Source: Bacillota bacterium
Lineage (GTDB): Bacteria > Bacillota > Clostridia > Acetivibrionales > DTU013
NCBI GenBank assembly: GCA_023433505.1
Contig: JAEZCO010000012.1
Span: 86,639 to 150,638 of the forward strand
DNA length: 64,000 nt
Reading direction: 5' to 3'
This document shows, one piece after another, positions 56,119 to 64,000 of this stretch. How positions within the stretch are numbered: position 1 is the first letter of the stretch; every line of letters begins with the position of its first letter. A program made the translations under genes and the position numbers. A model generated the notes under the pieces. The model saw only the letters and a program-made list of their open reading frames with translations, was not told the origin of the DNA and ran no database searches.

Positions 56119-58566
56119 ATGAAATACGGATATTTTGATGATTCAAACAGGGAATATGTAATTACTACGCCGGAGACCCCCAGTCCGTGGATCAACTATT
56201 CCGGCATGAAGGATTTCTTTTCAATCATTTCCAATACGGCCGGCGGCTATTGCTTTTATAAGGACGCCAGGCTCAGGCGTCTGACAAGATACCGGTATAA
56301 CAACGTGCCGGCAGATAGCGGCGGCCGATATTTTTACATCCGGGACACCCTGGAAGGCAAGGCGGATTTCTGGTCGCCGGGCTGGGCTCCCGTAAAGAAA
56401 AACCTGGATAAATATGAATGCAGGCACGGTATGGGCTACACCCGCATTTCCGGGGAAAGAAACGGCATAGGCGTTGAACTGCTTATGTTTGTACCCTTTG
56501 AAGATAATTGCGAAATACACAAGGTCACGATACAAAATACAGGTAATTCCGATAAACAGGTCAAGCTCTTTTCATTTATAGAGTTCTGTCTCTGGAACGC
56601 TTACGATGATATGACAAATTTCCAGCGGAACTTTAACACAGGCGAGGTTGAATTCGAAAACAATACGATTTATCATAAAACAGAGTACAGGGAAAGGCGG
56701 AACCACTATGCGTTCTACTCTGTGAATACCGATATCAGCGGCTTTGACACCGACAGAGATGCGTTTCTCGGTCCATATAAGGGCTTTGATGCGCCGGCGG
56801 CAGTCGCCGAAGGAAAGTCCCGGAATTCCCTGGCGGACGGTTGGGCGCCTATAGCTTCTCACTGTATAGAGATTAACCTTCTTCCGGGTGAGAAAAAAGA
56901 TTACATTTTTGTGCTGGGCTATGTCGAAAATGAAGAAAAGGAAAAGTGGCAGAGGCCTGGCATCATCAACAAAGCCAAAGCCCTGAATATAATAAGCCGC
57001 TACTCCGGAGCAGCGCTGGCTGACGCAGCCTTTGCAAGATTGCGGGCCTATTGGGACGGCCTGCTTTCAAAATTCCGCCTTGACAGCGGGGATGAACGTC
57101 TGGACCGGATGGTGAACATATGGAACCAATACCAATGCATGGTTACCTTTTGCATGTCAAGGAGCGCTTCCTCCTTCGAATCGGGGATCGGCAGGGGGAT
57201 GGGGTTCAGGGACTCCAACCAGGATATCCTCGGCTTTGTGCACCAGATTCCCCAAAAGGCCAGGGCAAGGATCATTGACGTGGCTTCCACACAGTTTGAG
57301 GACGGCGGAGCTTATCACCAGTACCAGCCCTTGACGAAAAAAGGCAATAACGAAATCGGAAGTAATTTCAATGACGACCCGTTATGGCTGATTCTATCCA
57401 CCACCGCCTATGTCAAGGAGACCGGAGACTTCAATATTCTCTATGAGCCGGTGCCCTTCGACAATGATGAGACAATTACGGCCAGTCTTTTTGAACATCT
57501 GAAACGTTCCTTCTACCATGTGGTCAATAATCTGGGGCCTCACGGCCTGCCGCTGATAGGAAGAGCCGATTGGAACGACTGCCTGAATCTCAACTGCTTC
57601 TCCACTACTCCGGATGAATCCTATCAGACAACGACCTCTAAAGATGGGAAAACAGCAGAATCCGTCTTGATTGCAGGTATGTTTGTATTTATCGGGAATG
57701 AGTTTGTACAGCTGTGTACTTATACAGGTGACTATGATGAAGCCAAAGCGGCAAGAAAGCATGTGAACAGCATGCGGCAGGCAATCATGCAGCATGGCTA
57801 TGATGGAGAGTGGTTCTTGAGGGCCTATGACGATTTTGGCAGCAAAGTCGGCAGCAGCGGGAATGAAGAGGGGAAGATATTCATTGAATCCCAGGGCTTT
57901 TGTGTAATGGCGGGGCTGGGGGTCGAGAGCGGCGAGGCTGAAAAGGCGCTGGACTCGGTAAAGAAATATCTTGATACTCCCCATGGACTTGTGCTTTTGA
58001 ATCCTGCCTACACCGGTTATCATGTAAATCTGGGAGAGATAACGTCTTATCCTCCCGGCTACAAGGAAAATGCAGGGGTGTTCTGCCATAACAATCCCTG
58101 GATCATAGCGGCTGAAACCGTACTCGGAAGAGGGGACAGGGCCTTTGAATATTATACGAAAATCGCGCCTGCATATCGGGAAGAAATAAGTGACGTCCAT
58201 AAAATGGAGCCCTATGTCTATTCGCAAATGATTGCAGGCAAAGATGCCGGACGGTATGGCGAAGCGAAAAATTCATGGCTTACCGGAGCGGCGGCATGGA
58301 ATTTTGTCGTCATATCCCAGTGGATATTGGGGATCAAACCGGAGTATGACGGACTGACAATCGACCCATGCATTCCCCGGCAGTGGGATGGGTACCGGAT
58401 TCACCGGCAGTTCCGGGGAAATTTCTATGAAATCATCCTGTATAATCCGGAGCATGTTTCCAAAGGAATTGCAAAAATGGTCGTAGACGGAAATGAAGTC
58501 ATCGGAAATCAGATTCCCCTGTTCAATGACGGTAAAATCCACGTGGTGGAAGCGACTATGGGGTAA
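56119..58566 (+). CDS. cbp: Cellobiose phosphorylase (GH94)
   Basis: An 815-residue GH94 enzyme, nearly collinear with clostridial cellobiose phosphorylase from its first residues (FDDSNREYVIT, SNTAGGY, RRLTRYRYNNV) to its last. The catalytic ADWND motif is at residues 483-487 (Asp484 and Asp487), preceded by the HGLPLIGR block; the FRDSNQD and YHQYQPLTKKGNN blocks that shape the substrate site are intact. It splits cellobiose with phosphate into glucose 1-phosphate and glucose, saving ATP. There is no signal peptide, so it works in the cytoplasm on imported sugar. TTAGGAG precedes ATG 56119, and a terminator follows. A cellodextrin phosphorylase is less likely given the length and match. Confidence 0.95.
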   Translation: MKYGYFDDSNREYVITTPETPSPWINYSGMKDFFSIISNTAGGYCFYKDARLRRLTRYRYNNVPADSGGRYFYIRDTLEGKADFWSPGWAPVKKNLDKYECRHGMGYTRISGERNGIGVELLMFVPFEDNCEIHKVTIQNTGNSDKQVKLFSFIEFCLWNAYDDMTNFQRNFNTGEVEFENNTIYHKTEYRERRNHYAFYSVNTDISGFDTDRDAFLGPYKGFDAPAAVAEGKSRNSLADGWAPIASHCIEINLLPGEKKDYIFVLGYVENEEKEKWQRPGIINKAKALNIISRYSGAALADAAFARLRAYWDGLLSKFRLDSGDERLDRMVNIWNQYQCMVTFCMSRSASSFESGIGRGMGFRDSNQDILGFVHQIPQKARARIIDVASTQFEDGGAYHQYQPLTKKGNNEIGSNFNDDPLWLILSTTAYVKETGDFNILYEPVPFDNDETITASLFEHLKRSFYHVVNNLGPHGLPLIGRADWNDCLNLNCFSTTPDESYQTTTSKDGKTAESVLIAGMFVFIGNEFVQLCTYTGDYDEAKAARKHVNSMRQAIMQHGYDGEWFLRAYDDFGSKVGSSGNEEGKIFIESQGFCVMAGLGVESGEAEKALDSVKKYLDTPHGLVLLNPAYTGYHVNLGEITSYPPGYKENAGVFCHNNPWIIAAETVLGRGDRAFEYYTKIAPAYREEISDVHKMEPYVYSQMIAGKDAGRYGEAKNSWLTGAAAWNFVVISQWILGIKPEYDGLTIDPCIPRQWDGYRIHRQFRGNFYEIILYNPEHVSKGIAKMVVDGNEVIGNQIPLFNDGKIHVVEATMG

Positions 58567-58590
58567 CAGGTATAGCTTAGATAGAGTGAG

Positions 58591-58622
58591 ACGGTATATC
58601 TTACCAGGTATGCCGTTTTTTA
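58591..58622 (+). terminator. Terminator after cellobiose phosphorylase
   Basis: ACGGTATA at 58591-58598 pairs with TATGCCGT at 58609-58616 (one G-T pair), followed by a T run. It ends the cbp operon. Confidence 0.75.
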
Positions 58623-58766
58623 TTGCGTGGATTTATCCCGGAGGATACGGTGTGAAAATTCAGGTGCTTCCGCATCTATAATTAGCCCGCACCATGAAGG
58701 CCCATCCTTATTATCGTAAAGTCAAGCAGAGGCAGACTTCATAACCTCCAGCCCTGCCCTGTATAA

Positions 58767-59735
58767 TCAGCGGGCAGTCGAGTCCCTTTGCATTAGGATA
58801 CCCGTGTAGTAAACATTGTCAACAATCTTATTTTCCATCGCTTGCATAAGCATAAGTGTGGCGGAAGAAACCATTTCTTCTATAGGGATAGCGAGTGAAC
58901 TGATAGAGGGTGAATACATACTGGCAAGCGGAATATCGTCAAATCCAACGACTGCGATATCTCTGGGAACAATTATTTTTTCTGCCTGAAGCCTCTTGAT
59001 GACTCCTGCGGCTATCACATCGTTGCCGCAGATTATGCCTTCCGGCAGCTTTCCGGTAGCGATCATTTTCGATGCTGCCTCGAACCCCCACTCCATGGAA
59101 AAATTTCCGTATTCGACATGCAATCTCCTGCCCGGCGAAACGACTTCGCAAAAACCACTGTAACGTGCCTGAACTACCAGACTGTTTTCAGGGCCGTCCA
59201 CAAAGGAGATGAAGCTGCAACCTTGCTGGAAAAGATGCAGCGCAGCCTGCTTGCTTCCTTCTTTTAAGTCGAAGACAACAGTGCCTTGAGCTTCGGTGCC
59301 ATGCCAGTGTACACAGATCATCGGTTTACCAAGCTTGTTGAGGATTTTGACCAAGGCATCGACTGTTTGATCATCATTCGAAAAACAAAGAACTACACCG
59401 TCTACCCACGAAAAATCTACGGAGGTAAACGGCTGAGCCGGATCAATTATTTGAAGCACAGCCCGATACCCGGCTTTTTTGAAGCTATTTAACAGCATCT
59501 CAAACATATTGGCAAAAAAAGGATTTGTAATGGAAGGAGTAAGTATTTTCACCGTATAGGTTTTGTTTGTTCGCAGACTGCGAGCAATGGATGAAGGCAC
59601 ATAATGAAGCTCTGCTATGGCAGTTTCTATTTTTAAGCGAGTATCATCCCGAACACTGTCGTTATTATTAAGATACTTTGAAACACATGAAGATGATAAC
59701 CCGGCTCTTATAGCCACTTGTTTAATGTTTGGCAT
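58767..59735 (-). CDS. LacI-family transcriptional regulator
   Basis: A 322-residue repressor-type protein with an N-terminal helix-turn-helix (NIKQVAIRAGLSSSCVSKYL), a hinge (VPSSIARSLRTNK) and a sugar-binding-protein-like effector domain (IAVVGFDDIP). It is divergent from the LplA-type transporter operon; three copies of one operator lie between them, one in its own promoter, so it should repress both itself and the transporter. Ligand unknown. Confidence 0.93.
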   Translation of the reverse strand: MPNIKQVAIRAGLSSSCVSKYLNNNDSVRDDTRLKIETAIAELHYVPSSIARSLRTNKTYTVKILTPSITNPFFANMFEMLLNSFKKAGYRAVLQIIDPAQPFTSVDFSWVDGVVLCFSNDDQTVDALVKILNKLGKPMICVHWHGTEAQGTVVFDLKEGSKQAALHLFQQGCSFISFVDGPENSLVVQARYSGFCEVVSPGRRLHVEYGNFSMEWGFEAASKMIATGKLPEGIICGNDVIAAGVIKRLQAEKIIVPRDIAVVGFDDIPLASMYSPSISSLAIPIEEMVSSATLMLMQAMENKIVDNVYYTGILMQRDSTAR

Positions 59736-59787
59736 AATGCTCTCTTCCTATTCGCTGATTTGTATAATTCAACCAGACCATTATTCA

Positions 59788-59801
59788 GTAAATCGATACA
59801 T
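59788..59801. promoter_or_regulatory. LacI-type operator 1 (own gene)
   Basis: GTAAATCGATACAT matches the consensus GTRAATCGATRCAY shared by three sites in this gap. It lies just past the predicted start of the minus-strand regulator transcript, fitting autorepression. Confidence 0.7.
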
Positions 59802-59815
59802 CAAAGATTGATTTT

Positions 59816-59845
59816 AGTATAATCTTAGATACTTGTGTTTGTCAA
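59816..59845 (-). promoter_or_regulatory. Promoter of the LacI-type regulator
   Basis: On the minus strand, TTGACA (59840-59845), an 18-bp spacer and TATACT (59816-59821). The operator 59788-59801 lies about 15 bp downstream of the -10 box. Confidence 0.6.
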
Positions 59846-59921
59846 CTATGGATTTATATATTATATATAGATCAATCTAAGTAGTTAAACGGAAATTAAA
59901 AACCAATGTTACGATAATTAT

Positions 59922-59935
59922 GTGAATCGATGCAC
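59922..59935. promoter_or_regulatory. LacI-type operator 2 (middle site)
   Basis: GTGAATCGATGCAC is the most symmetric of the three sites (GTG-N-ATCGAT-N-CAC). It lies between the two divergent promoters and might aid looping between the outer sites. The remaining part of the 543-bp gap (59736-60278) is AT-rich and holds no gene that I can support. Confidence 0.65.
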
Positions 59936-60128
59936 GAAAAATCTATACGTGAATACTATGGGCTTTTTGATCGTTAAATGGATAAAAATCCCGAAATCCC
60001 GGGTATAGGCTTCTTATTAATCCAAGTGCCAAAGGCGGAGGATAATATTGGATACCCGCTTTTTCCATCGATTGATTCATATAAATCCATGTATTCAAGT
60101 AAGAATAAAAAATATGCTGTGATTTATA

Positions 60129-60157
60129 TTGACAACGTAAATCGATACACGTATAAT
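60129..60157 (+). promoter_or_regulatory. Consensus promoter with operator 3 in the spacer
   Basis: TTGACA at 60129-60134, 17 bp, and TATAAT at 60152-60157 are both perfect. The spacer is filled by the operator GTAAATCGATACAC (60137-60150). Repressor bound there would directly exclude RNA polymerase. It drives the transporter operon that begins at 60279. Confidence 0.85.
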
Positions 60158-60278
60158 ACAAATGTGATTACTGATTACATAAGTTCTAATTCCAGGGGGT
60201 GATGGACAGGCGGTTTCAACGCGTATCTCAAAGGTCTCGTAAAATTTTCACAACAATAAAAAATGGAGGAGAAAAATT

Positions 60279-61961
60279 ATGAAAAGGATTGGAATCAAGT
60301 TCATCTCATTGGCTATGATTTTGGTGTTTATGTTTGCGACCACAGCGTGTACCAATAATTCTTCTCAATCGGAAACATCGTCTTCTTCAACATCAAACGC
60401 CGGCGATTCGTCTTCCACGCAAGCCGCTTCGGCTGACCCATTCGGAAAATACGACCCAACGATTACTATAAAAGCAGTAAGAACTCTGGATTCGACCATC
60501 AAGTTTGATGAGAGTCTTGAGGATACAAAGTCGCTGGAAAGCAACGTATGGTCCAAAGCTTACGAGGACATGCTGGGAATAAAACTGGATTACCTTTGGA
60601 CCCCGGCAGCGGATCAATACGCCACAAAGTGGAATACATCAATCGCATCCAATGATTTGCCGGACATGGGGTGGGTCGATGCCAACACGTACAAATCACT
60701 GCTGCAGGGCGGCCTTGTCGAAGATATGACAGATGCCTTCGATAAATATGCCTCCGATTATTACAAAGAGCAGGTCAAGATTGACGGAGCGGCGCAAAAA
60801 TTTATGACAATAAACGGTAAATTGATGGGGCTGCCGCTAACAGGCGCTACGCCTGACGGCATAAACCTTCTTTATATCCGCAAGGACTGGCTTGAAAAGG
60901 TCAATCTTCCTGAACCCAAAACGATTGATGAACTGCTCAATGTTGCAAAAGCTTTTAAAGATGCCAAACTTGGCGGTGCGGATACTTCCGGTTTTTGTAT
61001 GGGACCCTATGTATTCGGCGGACAAGGCGATTGGGAGGGATTCCTCAATGGTTTCGGAGCTTACGTAGGAATATGGCTCAAGGATAGTTCCGGCAAGCTT
61101 GCATATTCAAGTATTCAGCCTGAGATGCGTACTGCGCTTCTGAAACTGCAACAGGCCTACAAGGATGGTCTGATTCCCAAGGACTTTTCTGTAAATAGCA
61201 ATCCCACTGAAGCGCTCGTATCCGGTAAAGCGGGAATAGCTTACGGAACATATTGGGCGCCGGTTGTGGCGATTCAGGATCAGATGAACAAAGATCCAAA
61301 TTCAGTTTGGGAGGTGCTGCCGCTTCCGACTGTGGATGGTTCGCCTATGAAAACGCAGGCGTGGGGCGATGGACTGCCGACTTCATTTTTCTTTGTAAAA
61401 AAGGGCTATGAGCATCCGGAAGCCGCTGTAAAAATCGTGAATCTCGGATTCAAACTGGATGTGGAACAATACATGAAGTATAATTTCAATCAGGCGACCC
61501 AGATTCAGGTTCAGTCATATCGTCTTGTGGCGGCGTGGGAGCCCTGGAGGAACCTTAACAGCACCATTAAAGTCTGGGACGCCATGACGTCAAAGGATAC
61601 GTCAAAGCTTAATGACGGTGAGCTTGACTCATACAATAACATTACCTCGTACCATGCAGGCACTCCTGACCGGGCAAAACTCGGATATGTTCTTATAAAT
61701 GACTCACAGAGCTCCAGCTATTCAATCATTAAGCAGCTGAGAGATGAGAACCGGATTGTACTGAGCGAATACAAAGCATTGCCCACCGACCGGATGAGCC
61801 AGAAGCAGACTCTCTTGGATACCAACCTTACGAATGCCATGATCAAGGTAATCGGCGGCGGTGATATTTCCGGCTATGACGAAGCAGCAAAGGCATGGCT
61901 GGCGGGTGGTGGCCAGGCTATTGCGGACGAAGTCAACGCGTGGTTCGAACAAAGTAAATAA
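60279..61961 (+). CDS. Sugar-binding lipoprotein, LplA type
   Basis: A 560-residue solute-binding protein. The signal peptide ends in TTAC with Cys24, followed by a Ser/Thr-rich linker and a long binding domain typical of the LplA group, which is larger than standard CUT1 binding proteins. GGAGGAG precedes ATG 60279. It is the first gene of an operon with LplB- and YtcP-type permeases, under a consensus promoter controlled by the divergent LacI-type regulator. The ligand is unknown. Confidence 0.92.
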   Translation: MKRIGIKFISLAMILVFMFATTACTNNSSQSETSSSSTSNAGDSSSTQAASADPFGKYDPTITIKAVRTLDSTIKFDESLEDTKSLESNVWSKAYEDMLGIKLDYLWTPAADQYATKWNTSIASNDLPDMGWVDANTYKSLLQGGLVEDMTDAFDKYASDYYKEQVKIDGAAQKFMTINGKLMGLPLTGATPDGINLLYIRKDWLEKVNLPEPKTIDELLNVAKAFKDAKLGGADTSGFCMGPYVFGGQGDWEGFLNGFGAYVGIWLKDSSGKLAYSSIQPEMRTALLKLQQAYKDGLIPKDFSVNSNPTEALVSGKAGIAYGTYWAPVVAIQDQMNKDPNSVWEVLPLPTVDGSPMKTQAWGDGLPTSFFFVKKGYEHPEAAVKIVNLGFKLDVEQYMKYNFNQATQIQVQSYRLVAAWEPWRNLNSTIKVWDAMTSKDTSKLNDGELDSYNNITSYHAGTPDRAKLGYVLINDSQSSSYSIIKQLRDENRIVLSEYKALPTDRMSQKQTLLDTNLTNAMIKVIGGGDISGYDEAAKAWLAGGGQAIADEVNAWFEQSK

Positions 61962-61989
61962 CGAATAAATGATCTTTTGATAGAGAATA

Positions 61990-62036
61990 AATGCCTGCCT
62001 TATCGGCACTGAATCTGTGTTGGTCAGGCAGGCATT
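61990..62036 (+). other. Hairpin between binding protein and permease genes
   Basis: AATGCCTGCCT at 61990-62000 pairs perfectly with 62026-62036 over 11 bp around a 25-base loop. There is only a short T-poor tail, so partial termination or message protection is more likely than a full stop, as in the fructan operon at 18421-18453. Confidence 0.6.
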
Positions 62037-62086
62037 CGTTAAAACGCATAATTGCAAAAATGTATATTGGGAAGGTGAAAAGAGGT

Positions 62087-62983
62087 ATGTTCAGGGTAAA
62101 CAGGAGAGTAAGTGCACTTCATCTAATGATGCTTCCACCGGTAGTTTTGCTGTTTATATACTCCTATATACCGATGGCGGGAGTCGTGATTGCTTTTCAG
62201 AATTACATCCCCTCACTCGGTTTTTTGAAATCACATTTCGTCGGCTTTGATAACTTTAAAACCCTTTTCCTAGATCCTGCTTTTAAGCACGTACTGTTCA
62301 ATACAGTCTATATTTCCCTTCTCAAAATAGTAACAGGTCTGTTTTTCCAGCTGGTGTTTGCGCTTATGCTCAATGAAGTGCGCCGCGCGGCTTTCAAGAG
62401 AACGATACAAACAATTATCTACCTACCCTATTTCGTCTCCTGGGTTATCATGGCAGGCATTATTATCGACATTCTTTCGCCGACTAACGGCCTCTTAAAC
62501 AATATGCTTGGGAATTTTGGCGTTGAACCGATTTTCTTTTTGGGCAATAATACTCTGTTCCCTTATATAATGGTCATAACCAACGTATGGAAGGAATTCG
62601 GCTGGGGAACAATCATTTTCCTTGCTGCATTATCAAGTATTGACACAGTGCACTATGAAGCTGCGGTCATTGATGGCGCAGGCAGGTGGCAGCAAATGCT
62701 CCACGTTACGCTGCCGGGAGTTGCCACAACGGTAGTACTGGTAGCAACGCTGAGCCTTGGAAATATACTGAACGCGGGCTTTGAGCAGATATTCAATCTT
62801 TTGAGCCCAATGACACTGCAAAGTGGAGATATTATCGACACTCTTGTATACAGATATGGTATTCAGAACGCCCAATTTGGCCTGGCAACAGCAGCGGGGC
62901 TATTCAAGTCGGGTGTATCATGTTTGCTTATTATACTGTCTTATCGTCTGGCTTATCGATTTACAGGTTATCGTATCATATAG
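62087..62983 (+). CDS. Sugar ABC transporter permease, LplB type
   Basis: A 298-residue permease with six helices, starting in the LplB pattern (MMLPPVVLLFIYSYIPMAGVVIAF) and with an EAA loop (YEAAVIDGAGRWQQMLHVTLP). ATG 62087 is chosen with GAAGGTG upstream; ATG 62060 is in frame but has no ribosome site. It pairs with the YtcP-type permease 12 bp downstream. Confidence 0.92.
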   Translation: MFRVNRRVSALHLMMLPPVVLLFIYSYIPMAGVVIAFQNYIPSLGFLKSHFVGFDNFKTLFLDPAFKHVLFNTVYISLLKIVTGLFFQLVFALMLNEVRRAAFKRTIQTIIYLPYFVSWVIMAGIIIDILSPTNGLLNNMLGNFGVEPIFFLGNNTLFPYIMVITNVWKEFGWGTIIFLAALSSIDTVHYEAAVIDGAGRWQQMLHVTLPGVATTVVLVATLSLGNILNAGFEQIFNLLSPMTLQSGDIIDTLVYRYGIQNAQFGLATAAGLFKSGVSCLLIILSYRLAYRFTGYRII

Positions 62984-62995
62984 GAGGTCAAAGAG

Positions 62996-63877
62996 ATGAA
63001 AGCTCGACATGTTACACTTGGAAGTAGAATATTTGACATCACCAACCATGTGGTTCTGTTGATAACGGCTATTGTGTGCATTATACCAATGATTCATCTG
63101 GTTGCAATTTCCCTTAGCTCAAAAGTTGCTATAAGCGCCGGTGCGGTTAACTTGCTTCCGGTTCAATTCCAACTCGACGCCTATGCGTTTATTATCAAAG
63201 AGGCAAAGTTCTGGACTTCGTTTTTAATTGCCGTAGAACGTACTGTGCTGGGTGTTGCGATAAATATGCTTCTTACGATTCTGGCTGCGTATCCCTTATC
63301 CAAGTCTAGCAGTTATTTTAAAGGTCGTTCGTTTTATGTATGGTATATTTTAATTGCTATGTTGTTTAGCGGGGGGATGATTCCTTCCTATCTGGTAGTT
63401 AACTCTACCGGCTTGATAAACACAATTTGGGCATTAATTATTCCCGGCGCAGTTCCTGTTTTCTCCGTGATTTTGCTTCAAAACTATTTTAAATCATTAC
63501 CAAACGAAATTCCTGAGTCAGGCTATATGGATGGTGCCGGGCACTGGAGAATTCTCTTTCAATTATTACTTCCGCTTTCAATGCCGGTTTTGGCCGTTCT
63601 TGTTCTGTTTTCTGCTGTTGGGCATTGGAATTCATGGTTCGATGGGATGCTGTATATTAACAAAACTTCAAAATATCCTCTTCAGACATATCTGCAAACG
63701 ATTGTAGTCCAAATTGATTATTCTCGTATAAGCGACCTGCGTGATATTGACAATCTCAGCACGGAGAACAGCAGGGCTGCACAGATTGCGATTGCAATGA
63801 TACCAATACTGTGCGTATACCCGTTTCTTCAGAATTATTTCACCAAGGGAATCGTGTTGGGGGCTGTTAAAGGATAA
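62996..63877 (+). CDS. Sugar ABC transporter permease, YtcP type
   Basis: A 293-residue permease with six helices, an EAA-like loop (ESGYMDGAGHWRILFQLLLP) and the C-terminal TKGIVLGAVKG. AGGAGG precedes ATG 62996. It is the last gene seen of the operon; the final 120 bases of the window hold only a short frame (17 codons) and small hairpins, so further operon genes may follow outside. Confidence 0.92.
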   Translation: MKARHVTLGSRIFDITNHVVLLITAIVCIIPMIHLVAISLSSKVAISAGAVNLLPVQFQLDAYAFIIKEAKFWTSFLIAVERTVLGVAINMLLTILAAYPLSKSSSYFKGRSFYVWYILIAMLFSGGMIPSYLVVNSTGLINTIWALIIPGAVPVFSVILLQNYFKSLPNEIPESGYMDGAGHWRILFQLLLPLSMPVLAVLVLFSAVGHWNSWFDGMLYINKTSKYPLQTYLQTIVVQIDYSRISDLRDIDNLSTENSRAAQIAIAMIPILCVYPFLQNYFTKGIVLGAVKG

Positions 63878-64000
63878 TTACGACACGAGGTCGTGCAGAT
63901 AAATGTCCGAAAGGCTTGGTATGACTATGTTCCAAGTATACAACGAACCTCTTGTTCCGTCAAGAGTAACCTAGCAACAGGTATGGATACGGTAACGGTC

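Noticed and set aside
59978..60202. 74-codon frame in the LacI-transporter gap
   Set aside because: It covers the consensus promoter and operator 3, so it is very unlikely to be coding.
63878..64000. 17-codon frame near the window end (starts MTMFQVYNEP)
   Set aside because: Too short and without a clear ribosome site; the region is cut by the window edge.

Overview
The window reads as chromosomal DNA of an anaerobic, plant-polysaccharide-using member of the Clostridia (Firmicutes). The basis is strong AGGAGG-type ribosome sites, TTGACA/TATAAT promoters, YesM/YesN two-component pairs, many CUT1-type sugar ABC transporters with lipoprotein binding proteins, a Clostridium thermocellum-like cellobiose phosphorylase, ClpE, and Bacillus/Clostridium-type LexA and Pho boxes. 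No rRNA, tRNA, CRISPR array or intact insertion sequence was seen.

Layout. 1-4.7 kb: the 3' part of a YolD-like gene, a rifamycin phosphotransferase/PEP synthase-like gene broken by one frameshift, 3-methyladenine glycosylase (tag) and, on the minus strand, a DUF5348 gene. 4.9-13.3 kb: a complete four-gene Wadjet type II plasmid-defence operon (jetA-jetB-jetC-jetD); a palindrome-rich repeat of about 180 bp sits across the jetA 3' end and the jetA-jetB gap. 13.4-23.7 kb: a fructan/sucrose locus with YesM/YesN kinase-regulator, binding protein, two permeases, then convergent GH32 beta-fructosidase and PfkB sugar kinase genes and a divergent AraC regulator. 24.0-27.3 kb: an HD-domain hydrolase and a PE-ligase-polymerase LigD with no Ku gene in view. 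27.4-33.2 kb: a minus-strand Gfo/Idh dehydrogenase plus ABC sugar transporter operon, with a divergent LacI regulator and operator-like sites. 33.2-38.0 kb: a zincless Fpg/Nei glycosylase, an unknown membrane protein and uvrA under a LexA box. 38.0-43.0 kb: a hairpin-rich gap, a Pho-box-controlled DUF47-Pit phosphate transport pair and clpE. 43.0-47.0 kb: a minus-strand OmpR-type two-component system with an ABC-2 transporter. 47.3-58.6 kb: a binding protein-YesM-YesN sensing triad followed by an LplB/YtcP/LplA-type transporter and cellobiose phosphorylase. 58.8-63.9 kb: a LacI regulator divergent from another LplA/LplB/YtcP transporter, with three matching operators between them.

How the parts fit. 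Four sugar uptake loci each carry their own regulator (YesN, LacI, YesN, LacI). Oligosaccharides would enter by ABC import and be split inside the cell by phosphorolysis (cellobiose phosphorylase) or hydrolysis (GH32). DNA repair genes (tag, fpg-like, ligD, uvrA, the YolD remnant) are scattered among them. The Wadjet operon is the only recognisable defence system; it is a known type, so the unusual points there are the repeat inside jetA and the divergent DUF5348 neighbour. No wholly new multi-gene system could be supported from the sequence alone.
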